Shown here: piece after piece, positions 1 through 8,005 of the stretch | Numbering within the stretch: position 1 is the first letter of the stretch | How the letters are laid out: each line of letters opens with the position of its first letter | Program-made: the position numbers and the translations under genes | IMG/VR virus record: IMGVR_UViG_3300043424_000514 | Location: 1-64,000 of that record | DNA: 64,000 bases | Origin: a virus | Direction: 5' to 3' (one strand) | Notes under the pieces: generated by a model | Databases searched by the model: none | What the model saw: the letters and a program-made list of their open reading frames with translations, nothing else | What the model was told of the DNA's origin: nothing

Positions 1-737
1 TCCTTCGAGGTCGCGTTGAGTGAGATGATCGAGTGTGCCGACTCGTTGCCCGAAAGGGTTATTGAAATGATTGGGAGTGGGAGTTTCTTGAGTATCGTGA
101 GCCATAGATTTGTTGGGATGCGATCGCTTTCAACGAGCGCGTATTTGTAGTGGGAGATTGTTTCTTCGGCGCGGCGGCTGGCCTTACCGAGTCGTTCAAT
201 AAAGGTTTTGTCCCCGCTGACGGGGTTGAGGAGGAACCACGCGCCAACGCGGTTGTATTTGACGAGGCGGTCCACCATGCCGCGAGGCGTGGCGTATCCC
301 CAGACGAGTTGGCCTTGGCTACGCTCGTCGGTGAAAATAACGGTCTTCTCGCCCTCCGCGTAGAGCACGCGAAGATAGTCGTCCACCGTGACGCCGCGAG
401 GGTCCAGCGGGCTCAGAGCCTCGATCTCCTCGTAGGCGGTTTCGCCCTCGGCAGTGGCTTCTTTGATGGCCTCGGGGTCGATGTCGTGGCGCGGGATGTA
501 GTGTGCGCGGTTATTACACCCTCCTCCGCGGACCTTGCGAAGCGTGTTAGCCACTTCCCCCGGCTGGGCGGGGCGGGACATCCAATAGTCCACCCACGCC
601 TCGATGTCGTCATCCTCCAAGCCAGAGTTCACCAGCGAGTTTACGACGAGGTAAAGCCAGCGGTGGCAACCTTCGCCCGCCGCCGGAGACTCGGGAAGGC
701 CGATGCTACTTGGTTCCAGTTCCTTCGGGTCGATCAT
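1..737 (-). CDS. Primase/prim-pol-like protein, 3' end cut by window edge
   Basis: An uninterrupted leftward reading frame runs from an ATG at 737 off the left edge (at least 245 codons). The distal part reads HYKYALVESDRIP, then LPLPIISITLSGNESAHS. This resembles the 'ESD-x-P ... LPLP ... YSGGKSxHAW' stretch of phage and plasmid archaeo-eukaryotic-type primases. That likeness is recognised by eye only. The N-terminal 100 residues match nothing I know and include a GGGCNNRAHY stretch. The start overlaps the stop of the upstream gene (ATGA), and the DNA polymerase is two genes upstream, so a replication role fits. Primase is an inference; the catalytic residues may lie beyond the edge. Confidence 0.55.
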   Translation of the reverse strand, partial: MIDPKELEPSSIGLPESPAAGEGCHRWLYLVVNSLVNSGLEDDDIEAWVDYWMSRPAQPGEVANTLRKVRGGGCNNRAHYIPRHDIDPEAIKEATAEGETAYEEIEALSPLDPRGVTVDDYLRVLYAEGEKTVIFTDERSQGQLVWGYATPRGMVDRLVKYNRVGAWFLLNPVSGDKTFIERLGKASRRAEETISHYKYALVESDRIPTNLWLTILKKLPLPIISITLSGNESAHSIISLNATSK

Positions 738-1066
738 TTGAGGTGGATGGGGATTTCTTGAATATCTGGTCGTAGTTCTCCCGATATTTCTTCCAATCGG
801 TTCCGGCGCGGGCCTGTGACCCTGTTCCAACTCTTACTTTTTTTAGCTCTATTGTTTTGCTCATAAATTTCTTGGCAGACGCGGCGGATGCGCTTTTCGT
901 TGAGCCCTAGCGCAAAGGCCGCGACCGCAAAGGCGTCGGAGTTGAAAAACCGCATTGCTGCATCCCTTTCGCTCTTGAGTTCCAGATCGGCACGGGCCTG
1001 TTCGATGATCGCGCAGAGGACTCGCCTGGCTCCAATCGTGTCCAGTGGCGGAAACTTATTTGACAT
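734..1066 (-). CDS. Small protein of the replication operon, unknown function
   Basis: This is a 110-residue protein starting MSNKFPPLDTIGARR. It is predicted mostly helical; residues 45-65 (ALGLNEKRIRRVCQEIY) could form a helix-turn-helix. The C-terminus is basic (RAKKSKSWNRVTGPRRNR). It overlaps the end of the DNA polymerase gene by 11 bases and the start of the primase-like gene by 4, so it is translated between two replication genes. I do not recognise the family. A longer upstream reading in the same frame lies inside the polymerase gene and was not used. Confidence 0.6.
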   Translation of the reverse strand: MSNKFPPLDTIGARRVLCAIIEQARADLELKSERDAAMRFFNSDAFAVAAFALGLNEKRIRRVCQEIYEQNNRAKKSKSWNRVTGPRRNRLEEISGELRPDIQEIPIHLK

Positions 1067-2822
1067 AGCTTTTCGTGAGGTTCGCTTCGGCTCCGACGGG
1101 GAGATCGGCGCACCAGTCGGGTGCGGTTGCCATGATGGATTCGATGTCCTTGAGGGCGTCATCCGCTTTGTCCTCATCGACGAGGCAGACGACTTCGTCG
1201 TGGATTCGCATGATGACTTCGTAGCCCTTGCGATCGAGTTCCGACACGCGATCCATGAAGATGTCGCGGGCAAAAGCCTGCGTGAGGTTTTCGGCGAGGA
1301 GTCCGCCATAGAGCTTGCTCCGCATCATTTTTCCGTTGCGCGGAATCACGCCTGAAAACTCTCCGCGCTCCCCCTTGATCTCGCGGTAAACCAACTCGCG
1401 CCCCCGCGGGAGACGCACATTGAGGGTCGCTCCTGCACTTTTCTCCAACGCAGCTTGCAGCTTGCGCCAAAGGGTCACGATTCTTGGGTTCGAGGCGCGG
1501 TAGTCGGCGACAATGCGCTCCGCCTCGGCAGGCGCGATTTCCAGCCCCGCCATCATCTTTGCGACGACCTGGAATTTCTTAGCCCCACACCCAAAGCCGA
1601 GCCCTAGCACACGGGCCTTGGCGAGTTGGCGCATCGACTTGTCCACCTCTTTGAGCGGGCGCAAGTCGGAGTAGCCCATCGTGGCGCGAGCGTGTGCCTC
1701 GTAAACATCAACGCCAGTCCGCAAAAGATCGAGCGTCGCGTGGTCGCCAGCAAGCCACAGGATGCAGCGGGCTTCGATTTGCGCGAGGTCACAAACGACG
1801 AGCATCTTGCCCTCGGGCGCTTCGATCATCGAGCGGATGTCCACGCCAGAGACGATGTCCCTAGGGAGGTTCTGGGCGTTCCAGCCGCCACTGCCCGAGT
1901 CGCGCCCTGTAGTCGCGCCAAAGTATTTCAGGTCGTAACCCATCCTCCCGTCGGGGCGGGTGCGGGAGAGCATGGTCTGGATCGTTTTAAGGTGCTTGTT
2001 CGCCTTTCGGTGTTCGCGAATAGCGGATACCCATGGGAACTTGTCCGCGAACTCCTCCTCCCACTGCTGCGCTTGATCTTCTTTTTCGGCGAAGCTGTCG
2101 GGAGCCCAAATCCCCTCGACCGCGCACTGGTCGCGCACCGCATGGAGGCTCAAAGCGGGCCTCGCTGGGTGCCACGGCAACAGGTCGCGGGTTTCGTTGG
2201 AGGTCTGCTCCAAAGTTACGCTCGCATGGAATAATTTTTTGATATTTACCGGCACGCCGCGCATCGTCATTTCGCGGGTCATGCGGGAAATTTCGCGCTC
2301 GTGCTCCGGCCACTTGTCGCCGTGCCGGAGCCAAAGGTTCAAAGTGTTCTCTGCATCGCCGATCGCGTATTTCTCAACCTCGGCGCGGAAGTCCGCATCC
2401 ATCGTCTCCCAGCGTTTCCCCTTCATCTTGTCTCGAACATCCTTCGAGACTTCGGTGCCAAGCAGGAAGTGGCTCGCCTCTTTGAGTGAGCGGGGGAACC
2501 CGAGGAACGCCGTCATGTCGGCGGTGTCGAAGATGTCTTTCGCGATCACTAACGGGACGACCCGAGCTTCGATCAGTGCGCCTAGGAGCGTGAGGTCAAA
2601 GGCCGCGTTGTGCATCACCCAAGTTCCTCCGTTCACGCAGGGGCTTCCGTCTGTTGAATCCCACGGAGCACTTTTCGGGTGCCCGACATAACGGAGCCCG
2701 TCGTCTCCAACAATCGAGACGAGGTAGATGTCGGTGGCGCGGGCGTAGTGCCAAGCGCCCATGTCTCCCACGGTGCAGTCCTTGGAGTAGAACGATTCAA
2801 AGTCGATGGCGTAGGTCGGCAT
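1056..2822 (-). CDS. polA: Family A DNA polymerase with 3'-5' exonuclease domain
   Basis: Phage-type DNA polymerase I homologue of 588 residues. The N-terminal third is a DEDDy-like proofreading exonuclease: YAIDFESF supplies the first D and E, followed by MHNAAFD and a GDAENT segment. The C-terminal polymerase domain has motif A (CDLAQIEAR), motif B (AKARVLGLGFGCG, with F where Y is usual) and motif C (RIHDEVV). There is no 5'-3' exonuclease domain, as is usual for phage enzymes of this size. It presumably replicates the phage genome. It sits downstream of the helicase-nuclease and a possible ssDNA-binding protein and overlaps the next gene. The start ATG is the first in the frame. Confidence 0.95.
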   Translation of the reverse strand: MPTYAIDFESFYSKDCTVGDMGAWHYARATDIYLVSIVGDDGLRYVGHPKSAPWDSTDGSPCVNGGTWVMHNAAFDLTLLGALIEARVVPLVIAKDIFDTADMTAFLGFPRSLKEASHFLLGTEVSKDVRDKMKGKRWETMDADFRAEVEKYAIGDAENTLNLWLRHGDKWPEHEREISRMTREMTMRGVPVNIKKLFHASVTLEQTSNETRDLLPWHPARPALSLHAVRDQCAVEGIWAPDSFAEKEDQAQQWEEEFADKFPWVSAIREHRKANKHLKTIQTMLSRTRPDGRMGYDLKYFGATTGRDSGSGGWNAQNLPRDIVSGVDIRSMIEAPEGKMLVVCDLAQIEARCILWLAGDHATLDLLRTGVDVYEAHARATMGYSDLRPLKEVDKSMRQLAKARVLGLGFGCGAKKFQVVAKMMAGLEIAPAEAERIVADYRASNPRIVTLWRKLQAALEKSAGATLNVRLPRGRELVYREIKGERGEFSGVIPRNGKMMRSKLYGGLLAENLTQAFARDIFMDRVSELDRKGYEVIMRIHDEVVCLVDEDKADDALKDIESIMATAPDWCADLPVGAEANLTKSYVK

Positions 2823-2871
2823 TCAGAAGTGTTCGGGTTGCGAGGTTAATACACCCCGCAACCCTTTTTGT

Positions 2872-3108
2872 TTACTCCTTGTGAGTTAATGCACGGCCAA
2901 GCTCGTGCCCGAAGTTTCCCGCGTTCTCTTCAGAGAACGGCGCAGCCCTTCCGATAGACGCGGCCAAAGCGAGGATTGCTGGGGCCAAGTCTCCGTCAAC
3001 TCCGTCAAACTGAACATTTGCGCGGAGCCAGTTAAAGTCTTCGATGACTGGGTCCATCTCACGCGAGGGTTCGTCAATCATGTAAAGCGAGGTTTGAGGC
3101 TGGTTCAT
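2872..3108 (-). CDS. Small acidic protein, unknown function
   Basis: A 78-residue protein starting MNQPQTSLYMIDEP, whose ATG lies one base after the stop of the upstream gene. The C-terminal half is helical (DLAPAILALAASIG) and ends NFGHELGRALTHKE. No family recognised. An in-frame GTG/ATG further upstream would extend it into the previous gene and is less likely. Confidence 0.55.
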   Translation of the reverse strand: MNQPQTSLYMIDEPSREMDPVIEDFNWLRANVQFDGVDGDLAPAILALAASIGRAAPFSEENAGNFGHELGRALTHKE

Positions 3109-3109
3109 A

Positions 3110-3874
3110 TCAAGCGAGGGTTGAGATGAGTTCCTTTTGAGCCTCGGTGACAAGGCCAGCCGAACGAATGGTCGGCGTCCACCACGACTTGTCGGCTTTT
3201 GTCATAATGACGCTGCCCAAGTCCCACTGCCCGCCCTTCAAGCCGGTAGCGGCAAGGTGGGTGCGGAGGCTGGTTGCGATCGGCACAGCCACGCCGCTGT
3301 AAGCGGTCGAAGCGAAGGTCGCCACGGCGCGGGTGTAGCGGGTGCCATCCGAAGCGATGTTGTAGAACAACGGTTCGGCGTCATCGCTGATGTCATCCAT
3401 CGCTTGAATCAAGAACTCAACCGTGGCGATCTCGGAGAAGAATCCGGCACCGCGGGTCCAGTGGACTTGACCACCGGCTTCGCGCACCTCGGAGGCGCTG
3501 TTAAAGAGCCTCGCGGGGTTCTGCTCGCGGTCGTCGTATGGGATATTCTCTTGATACTGCTTCATCATTTGAAGCGCGATGACGCGCATGGGAACGCCCT
3601 TCTTCTTGTCAGTAGGGTCGATTTTGGAAATCGCGTGTTGCTTGTCGAGAACCCAAGTGCCAGGGCTGAACTGGTCAGCGAGGACACCCGTTTTATTGAC
3701 AAGGTTGATGCGCGGGAGGCGTGTGTCTGAGGCACTCCAGTCGCCGACCAGTCCCTTCTCCGCGAGCGCGGTGGTGGTTGTGATGTTGGCGAGGGCGTTG
3801 CTCTCGGGTTTCGTGGTCGCGAGTTGTTTGGACTCGGTTGTCGTGGTGGTTTCGTCGAATGTTATTGTTGCCAT
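3110..3874 (-). CDS. Replication-region protein, possible ssDNA-binding or recombination accessory
   Basis: A 254-residue protein with a Thr-rich low-complexity N-terminus (ATITFDETTTTTESKQ) and a mixed domain beginning near residue 50 (DTRLPRINLVNKTG, then a PMRVIALQMMKQYQE stretch). I have no firm family assignment. The position between a DNA polymerase and a helicase-nuclease, with a disordered N-terminus, is what one expects of a phage ssDNA-binding or recombination mediator, but that is inference from context. The ATG at 3874 has a weak purine-rich leader. It is coupled to the next gene (stop and start one base apart). Confidence 0.5.
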   Translation of the reverse strand: MATITFDETTTTTESKQLATTKPESNALANITTTTALAEKGLVGDWSASDTRLPRINLVNKTGVLADQFSPGTWVLDKQHAISKIDPTDKKKGVPMRVIALQMMKQYQENIPYDDREQNPARLFNSASEVREAGGQVHWTRGAGFFSEIATVEFLIQAMDDISDDAEPLFYNIASDGTRYTRAVATFASTAYSGVAVPIATSLRTHLAATGLKGGQWDLGSVIMTKADKSWWTPTIRSAGLVTEAQKELISTLA

Positions 3875-3942
3875 TTTTGGTATTTTTCGGTTTTGGTTTT
3901 TGCTCTGGGGTGGGGGTTAGACCTTATGAGGTTATTACTCGT

Positions 3943-6321
3943 TCAAAAGTTTTTTGATTTTTTTAAGAACGAGATCGTGCCCTCGACTTTCGCTGCGTTG
4001 GCGTCGATCAGCTTGTCGCGTAGAGCCGCTTTGGCTTTAGCCATTTGCCCACGCTCCGCGGTGCGGGAGTAGGCTTTTTCCAACTCGCCGATTTTTAGTT
4101 TGGCGCAGGCCGCAAAAGCCTCCGGCGTGATTTTTTCTTTCACGACTTCCCAAGCGGCTTGCGGATCGGTGATCTCAAACGCGCTGCTCCGTTCGGCGAG
4201 TTCCCACCCTGGAATTTCCACGCCCGAGAGGCGAAGCTCCAAGGCCCGCGCATCCACTTTCTCAGCCCAGCCTTTGAGGATGGGAGCGAGCTTTTTGGCG
4301 AGTGCCATTTTCTCGGGATCGGTGATGACCGCAGGGTCGTATTCAGGTGGTAGCGCGAGTTCTTCCGGCTGATACTTGCTGGCGATCGTGAGCGCGAGGC
4401 TGTTGAGCTTGTGGCACTGTGCGCGGTTATTACACCAAGCGCAGTGACCGCCTGTCTGGTAGCTTGCGGGGTCGTTTCGTTTGGCGGCGGCGACGATGGC
4501 AGTGACCGCAGCGACAAGCCGGTCGTAATCCGCATCGCGAGTCCACTCCACGACATCAATGATGCCCTGGAAGGGGAGCAACACATGAACAGTTATTTTG
4601 TTTATGTTGGGGTGTGCATCCCAAATTCCGACGCTGTAAGCCCAAAATTGAGGCGAATCCGCTTCATATTTCCCCCATGCGAACTTGTAATCAACCAATT
4701 CGGCGGTGTCACCGTGAAGCATGATGTGGTCGATGTGCCCGAACTGATCGAGCACGATGTAGCGCCGTTCCCGAATTTCCTCCAGCCCTGCTCCGCACTT
4801 CTCGCGAAGCTGCCGGAGGTATTGCAGGCAGAGCCCCGCGCATTTGCGAAGGAACTCGTCATCGGCGGGGATGACATCGAGGTTCTCTTTTTCGATCGCG
4901 AGGTGCCCTAGGGTGCCGCGGTCAGCAGCGGTGGTGTCTCGCGTGTTGTCGTTGCGAAAGCCTGGGCATTTCGCTTTTTCTTTGAGTGACGACGGAGAAT
5001 GCTCCGCGTGTTCTTTTTCTGTTGGTGCCGCCGCGATCGACACCTCTGCTATGTCGCGGTTGGTTTCCTTTGTCATAATTCCTTCGTTCAAAATTTGCTG
5101 ATTCTCGCGCTTGTGGCGTGTGAGGTGCAGAGCGGCCTGCTCGACTGTTCCTGGCGCGTAAAGGCGCAGCGCCAGAGCGCGGTTTTTCGCCCCGACCCGC
5201 CGCACTCTCCCGATCGCTTGTTCCTCCGCGGTGCCTGAAAATTGCGGGCAAAGAAGGGCCGTGCGTGGCGCGTTACCGTGCGTGTCGTGGAGGTCGATGG
5301 ATTGACCTCCGGCACCGATTTGAACAACGAGACAGCGCAGCACATTGGCCTGAAATCTATCGCGGCTTGCCTGTCGCAATTCCTGCGACACCCTCCCGTC
5401 AATCGTCTCGCTCATCTCCCCCAGCAATGCGGCGGCTTTGTCGATCGACTCGTGGAAATTGAGAAACAACACAACGCTCCCGCCTTCTTCGACGATCTCT
5501 TTCGCTCGCTCCACGAGGTAGGGGACTTTGATGAGTTCGATCGCTTGGCGTTGCCGGAGGTTCTTCACCGCAGCGGGGTCTTCAATGTCGATCATCTCCG
5601 AGTAGAGTTTGAGGATTTCGTCGCGGTCCTCGCTCGAAAGATGGATCGGCTCATCGCAGAGCCGGAGTTCGGGGAGTTGGTCAGACAGCACGGCATCCAA
5701 GGTGCGGTTGCCGCGACTCGTAAAAATGGAATGGTGCAGATGCTCCATGCGGAGCTTGTTCTCGGGAGTCTTCGGGTCCCATTCTAGACCGCCCCAGCGC
5801 CCGTTCTCAGCCCCCATCTTTCGCACCCAGCCCCAGAACGCCCTAGGGTGAAACAAGCCGAGCTTCGCCCCGATCGCTTTCATGCGAAGCGGGCTCTCCG
5901 CTGCGGTTGCCGAGAGCATCAGCACGCGGTAGGGAGCGGCTTCGAGCATCTTGCTGTTCGTGCTTTTGTAGCCTGCGAAAACATGAACTTCGTCCACGAC
6001 CAGGAGGAGCGTTTCAGGAGTCCACTTAAAATCTTTGCCTGACTTTTTGACCCATGGGGTGTTTCCCGCACGGAGCTTTTCAGGGTTTTCGACAAACACC
6101 GGCTCGATGCCGAACGCCTCCAGAGTAGCTTGCCACTTGGCTTTAACGCTCTTGGGGCAGACGACCCCTACGGGGAGACCGTAGCGACGGGCTGTTTCGC
6201 AGGCGATGATTGTCTTGCCGCCCCCGCAGCCGGTCGCCTCCAGCGAGGCTCCGTTGGCGTCGAGACTCGCGAGGTTTTTCTCCACCGCGTCTTGCTGGAA
6301 TGGGTAGAGGGAAAACTTCAT
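3943..6321 (-). CDS. SF2 helicase fused to DUF2800/RecB-like PD-(D/E)XK nuclease
   Basis: This 792-residue protein carries two activities. Residues 1-405 are a superfamily 2 helicase: Walker A ATGCGGGKT (about 29-37), DEVH box (110-113), SAT (137-139) and motif VI QAIGRVRRVG (368-377). Residues 440-792 look like the phage DUF2800/RecB-like nuclease family: KCPGF at 451, a GHIDHIM ... ELVDYKF catalytic stretch (about 529-547), and CAWCNNRAQC near 640, which with Cys452 could bind an Fe-S cluster. The C-terminus (GWAEKVDARALE ... IPGWELAE) also matches the DUF2800 style. Met416, in EGIMTKETN and preceded by GAAGGA in the DNA, could be a second start giving free nuclease. Likely role: replication or recombination end processing. 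The start overlaps the upstream stop. Confidence 0.85.
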   Translation of the reverse strand: MKFSLYPFQQDAVEKNLASLDANGASLEATGCGGGKTIIACETARRYGLPVGVVCPKSVKAKWQATLEAFGIEPVFVENPEKLRAGNTPWVKKSGKDFKWTPETLLLVVDEVHVFAGYKSTNSKMLEAAPYRVLMLSATAAESPLRMKAIGAKLGLFHPRAFWGWVRKMGAENGRWGGLEWDPKTPENKLRMEHLHHSIFTSRGNRTLDAVLSDQLPELRLCDEPIHLSSEDRDEILKLYSEMIDIEDPAAVKNLRQRQAIELIKVPYLVERAKEIVEEGGSVVLFLNFHESIDKAAALLGEMSETIDGRVSQELRQASRDRFQANVLRCLVVQIGAGGQSIDLHDTHGNAPRTALLCPQFSGTAEEQAIGRVRRVGAKNRALALRLYAPGTVEQAALHLTRHKRENQQILNEGIMTKETNRDIAEVSIAAAPTEKEHAEHSPSSLKEKAKCPGFRNDNTRDTTAADRGTLGHLAIEKENLDVIPADDEFLRKCAGLCLQYLRQLREKCGAGLEEIRERRYIVLDQFGHIDHIMLHGDTAELVDYKFAWGKYEADSPQFWAYSVGIWDAHPNINKITVHVLLPFQGIIDVVEWTRDADYDRLVAAVTAIVAAAKRNDPASYQTGGHCAWCNNRAQCHKLNSLALTIASKYQPEELALPPEYDPAVITDPEKMALAKKLAPILKGWAEKVDARALELRLSGVEIPGWELAERSSAFEITDPQAAWEVVKEKITPEAFAACAKLKIGELEKAYSRTAERGQMAKAKAALRDKLIDANAAKVEGTISFLKKSKNF

Positions 6322-6614
6322 TCCTCCTCGAAGCCTGCAATCTGGGCGGCACAGCGGGCATAGCCCGCAATGTCCACATAGGAATCGCGAGTTGGCGTGT
6401 AAACAGCCCGTGCGATTTTGAGGAGAATCATCAGGTGAGCCACATCCAACGGCGAAAGCTGGGCATTCGGGTCTTTTCGGGCCTGAATATAGGCATTCCA
6501 GTGGGCCGCGATTCGCTCGTGGTTGGGCGTCGCTTTGTCGTAATCGCGGCGACGATCGCCGGTCGTCACTTCAATGGCGGTTTGAAGAATCGAGGTTGTG
6601 TGGTTATTACTCAT
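6318..6614 (-). CDS. DUF6378-like small helical protein
   Basis: A 98-residue protein with ILQTAIEVTTGDRRRDY near the N-terminus, then ERIAAHWNAYI, LSPLDVAHLMILLKIAR and DSYVDIAGYARC. This pattern matches the phage family DUF6378, small all-helical proteins often placed near the MazG/dUTPase-like nucleotide pyrophosphatases; that relation is general knowledge and was not tested. It overlaps both neighbours by a few bases in the replication operon, so a nucleotide-pool role is possible. Confidence 0.75.
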   Translation of the reverse strand: MSNNHTTSILQTAIEVTTGDRRRDYDKATPNHERIAAHWNAYIQARKDPNAQLSPLDVAHLMILLKIARAVYTPTRDSYVDIAGYARCAAQIAGFEEE

Positions 6615-6954
6615 TCACCAAAGAAGACTCGCGGAGGATTTCGATAAATTTTTCGGCGGAGAGAACCACGATCCATTCGTGGTCGTTCCGCTTGTGAAAT
6701 ACGACAGGGATTTTCCCTGGCTTGGCGTCGCGCTGCGCCTGCTCAAGCCAGACATAAGGGTTCCCCGCCTCCACCCTTTTGCACTCGATGTGCAGCGGTA
6801 GAGAGTCGCACACGACATCGCTTTCGGTCAGACCGAAGCGCCCTTGCGAGAACTGGACCCCACGCTTCGCGGGGAACCCCTGATCGGTGAGAAATCCGGC
6901 AAGCTCGCGCTCGCCCCGTGCGCCCTTGGCGCGTGAATTGATTCGCTTGCTCAT
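6607..6954 (-). CDS. PD-(D/E)XK endonuclease, Holliday-junction-resolvase-like
   Basis: A 115-residue protein with the compact nuclease pattern of phage Hjc/VRR-NUC-type resolvases: GARGERELAGFL at the N-terminus supplies the first acid, followed by RGVQFSQG, then ESDVVCDSLPLHIECKR with the D...ExK catalytic set. It would cleave branched DNA during replication, recombination or packaging. It overlaps its neighbours by 8 and 4 bases. The length is typical of single-domain resolvases. The exact subfamily is not determined. Confidence 0.75.
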   Translation of the reverse strand: MSKRINSRAKGARGERELAGFLTDQGFPAKRGVQFSQGRFGLTESDVVCDSLPLHIECKRVEAGNPYVWLEQAQRDAKPGKIPVVFHKRNDHEWIVVLSAEKFIEILRESSLVNE

Positions 6955-7244
6955 ATATTAAAAAGTGAAGTTCGCCCTTTGCACCAGCGCACCAAGTCAG
7001 CTTCGCGATAGACGAATTTTTTGAGGCCCAGTTTTTTGTATGGGAGGTTCATAGCTTGACGCCAGTAAGCCAGGTTTCCCCGACTTACTGGACGACCTAA
7101 AAGCTCTGAAAGTCTTTCCAGAGCCCGATCCGCTTCGTAGCTCGTTTCCGCAGGAACTTCGGCGGGCTTTGCCCCGACAATTTCCAAACGGATTTTACCC
7201 CCTGGTCCCTGCTCTGCTTTGAAGTAGTCGCATTCCAGAATCAT
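6951..7244 (-). CDS. Small protein with possible MerR/excisionase-like helix-turn-helix
   Basis: A 97-residue protein starting MILECDYFKAEQ. The C-terminal part (LPYKKLGLKKFVYREADLVRWC) resembles the 'Y..g.k.ryr..dl..w' strand-helix ending of excisionase-type winged helices, and ERLSELLGRPVSRGNL could be the recognition region. A GAGGAGGT sequence lies about 17 bases before the ATG, which is far. An in-frame GTG at 7301 would use no obvious ribosome binding site. It could be an excisionase-like regulator given the integrase nearby; low certainty. Confidence 0.55.
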   Translation of the reverse strand: MILECDYFKAEQGPGGKIRLEIVGAKPAEVPAETSYEADRALERLSELLGRPVSRGNLAYWRQAMNLPYKKLGLKKFVYREADLVRWCKGRTSLFNI

Positions 7245-7318
7245 AATCTTAAATAGCGATACCTCCTCAAATAGAGCCTGAGAGCCCTTCGGATGATCCA
7301 CGACGCGGTTTTTTTCAT
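7241..7318 (-). CDS. Possible 25-residue basic peptide
   Basis: A short frame starting MKKTASWIIRR ends in TTATGA, overlapping the next ATG by 4 bases, the coupling style of this operon. Eight of its 25 residues are arginine, and it carries the GAGGAGGT that may serve the downstream gene. It could be a leader peptide. Composition alone does not prove coding. Confidence 0.25.
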   Translation of the reverse strand: MKKTASWIIRRALRLYLRRYRYLRL

Positions 7319-7382
7319 TCGTTTTTGTTCAAGCTCCAGACCCTTTTCGATGTCTGGCGCTGATGGAAAAGATCGAATCTGT

Positions 7383-7559
7383 TTAGGATTTCGAGGGTTC
7401 ATCATGCGGCAACCCAATCAACTCAGGGTCGTCCAAAGCGCACTCAGCGGAGTCTTTCAAAAACTCTAGGCTGAGAACATCAACGGAAGTTCCCGATTTA
7501 GCAGAAAGCTCCTTTAGGGTTTCGGCCAATTCATTGTCGATTGTCAGGGTTAATATCAT
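7383..7559 (-). CDS. Small ribbon-helix-helix-like protein
   Basis: A 58-residue protein starting MILTLTIDNELAETLKELS, with a strand followed by two helices and an acidic tail. The 'LTLTIDNELAETLKELSAK' layout resembles small Arc/MetJ-type or antitoxin-type ribbon-helix-helix proteins. No partner toxin is evident. It lies alone between the excisionase-like gene and another RHH-like gene, so a role in lysogeny control is conceivable. Confidence 0.45.
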   Translation of the reverse strand: MILTLTIDNELAETLKELSAKSGTSVDVLSLEFLKDSAECALDDPELIGLPHDEPSKS

Positions 7560-7656
7560 ATACGGTTATATTATTTTTATTTTGATGGTTTGGTTATTAC
7601 ACGCCCTGGGGAGAAAGTGTTGAAATGGAGTGAAGTTCTGAGGGGAACGCTTGTTT

Positions 7657-7947
7657 TTACTTCGAGAGCTTTTTGTGAAGAACCTTGGCAAGCTCGATGA
7701 TCTTCGGGTCCATCCCGTCTTTAGCGCGTTCTCTTGGCGAATCGCTTTGCATGGTGAGGGATTTTTTGGCTTGCTCAAGGAAGACCCCACTCGGGTCTTC
7801 TTTTTCTAGGTATTGTTCGGTTGCTTGACGCATTAAGGCGCTAATTGAAACGCTTTTATATGCGGCCATAATTTTTAAGGCGTAGTGGACCTCGTTGCTT
7901 TCAACATACGAGACGCGACTTGTTCCTTCTTTTAGTTGGTTAGGCAT
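7657..7947 (-). CDS. Ribbon-helix-helix-like DNA-binding protein
   Basis: A 96-residue protein. Residues 8-48 (SRVSYVESNEVHYALKIMA, then SISALMRQATEQYL) form the strand-helix-helix layout of CopG/Arc-type repressors; the rest is a basic, helical tail (RERAKDG ... LAKVLHKKLSK). The leader has the AAGGAAC ribosome site common in this genome. Next to the integrase and attP-like region, it is the best candidate here for a lysogeny or integration regulator. No classical CI/Cro-type repressor was seen. Confidence 0.6.
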   Translation of the reverse strand: MPNQLKEGTSRVSYVESNEVHYALKIMAAYKSVSISALMRQATEQYLEKEDPSGVFLEQAKKSLTMQSDSPRERAKDGMDPKIIELAKVLHKKLSK

Positions 7948-8005
7948 ATTGTTCCTTTCGTTGTTTTCGCTGTCGGGTTGTTAGACAACGCAACCCGAAA
8001 AATGT

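Noticed and set aside
505-520. GGTTATTAC as a regulatory motif at 509 and 4427
   Set aside because: Here the sequence codes for CNNRA within the primase-like and nuclease proteins; it is not intergenic. The identity with the spacer motif may be chance.
150-761. 203-residue plus-strand frame at the left end
   Set aside because: It is a shadow of the leftward primase-like frame, which runs open to the edge and shows recognisable primase motifs.
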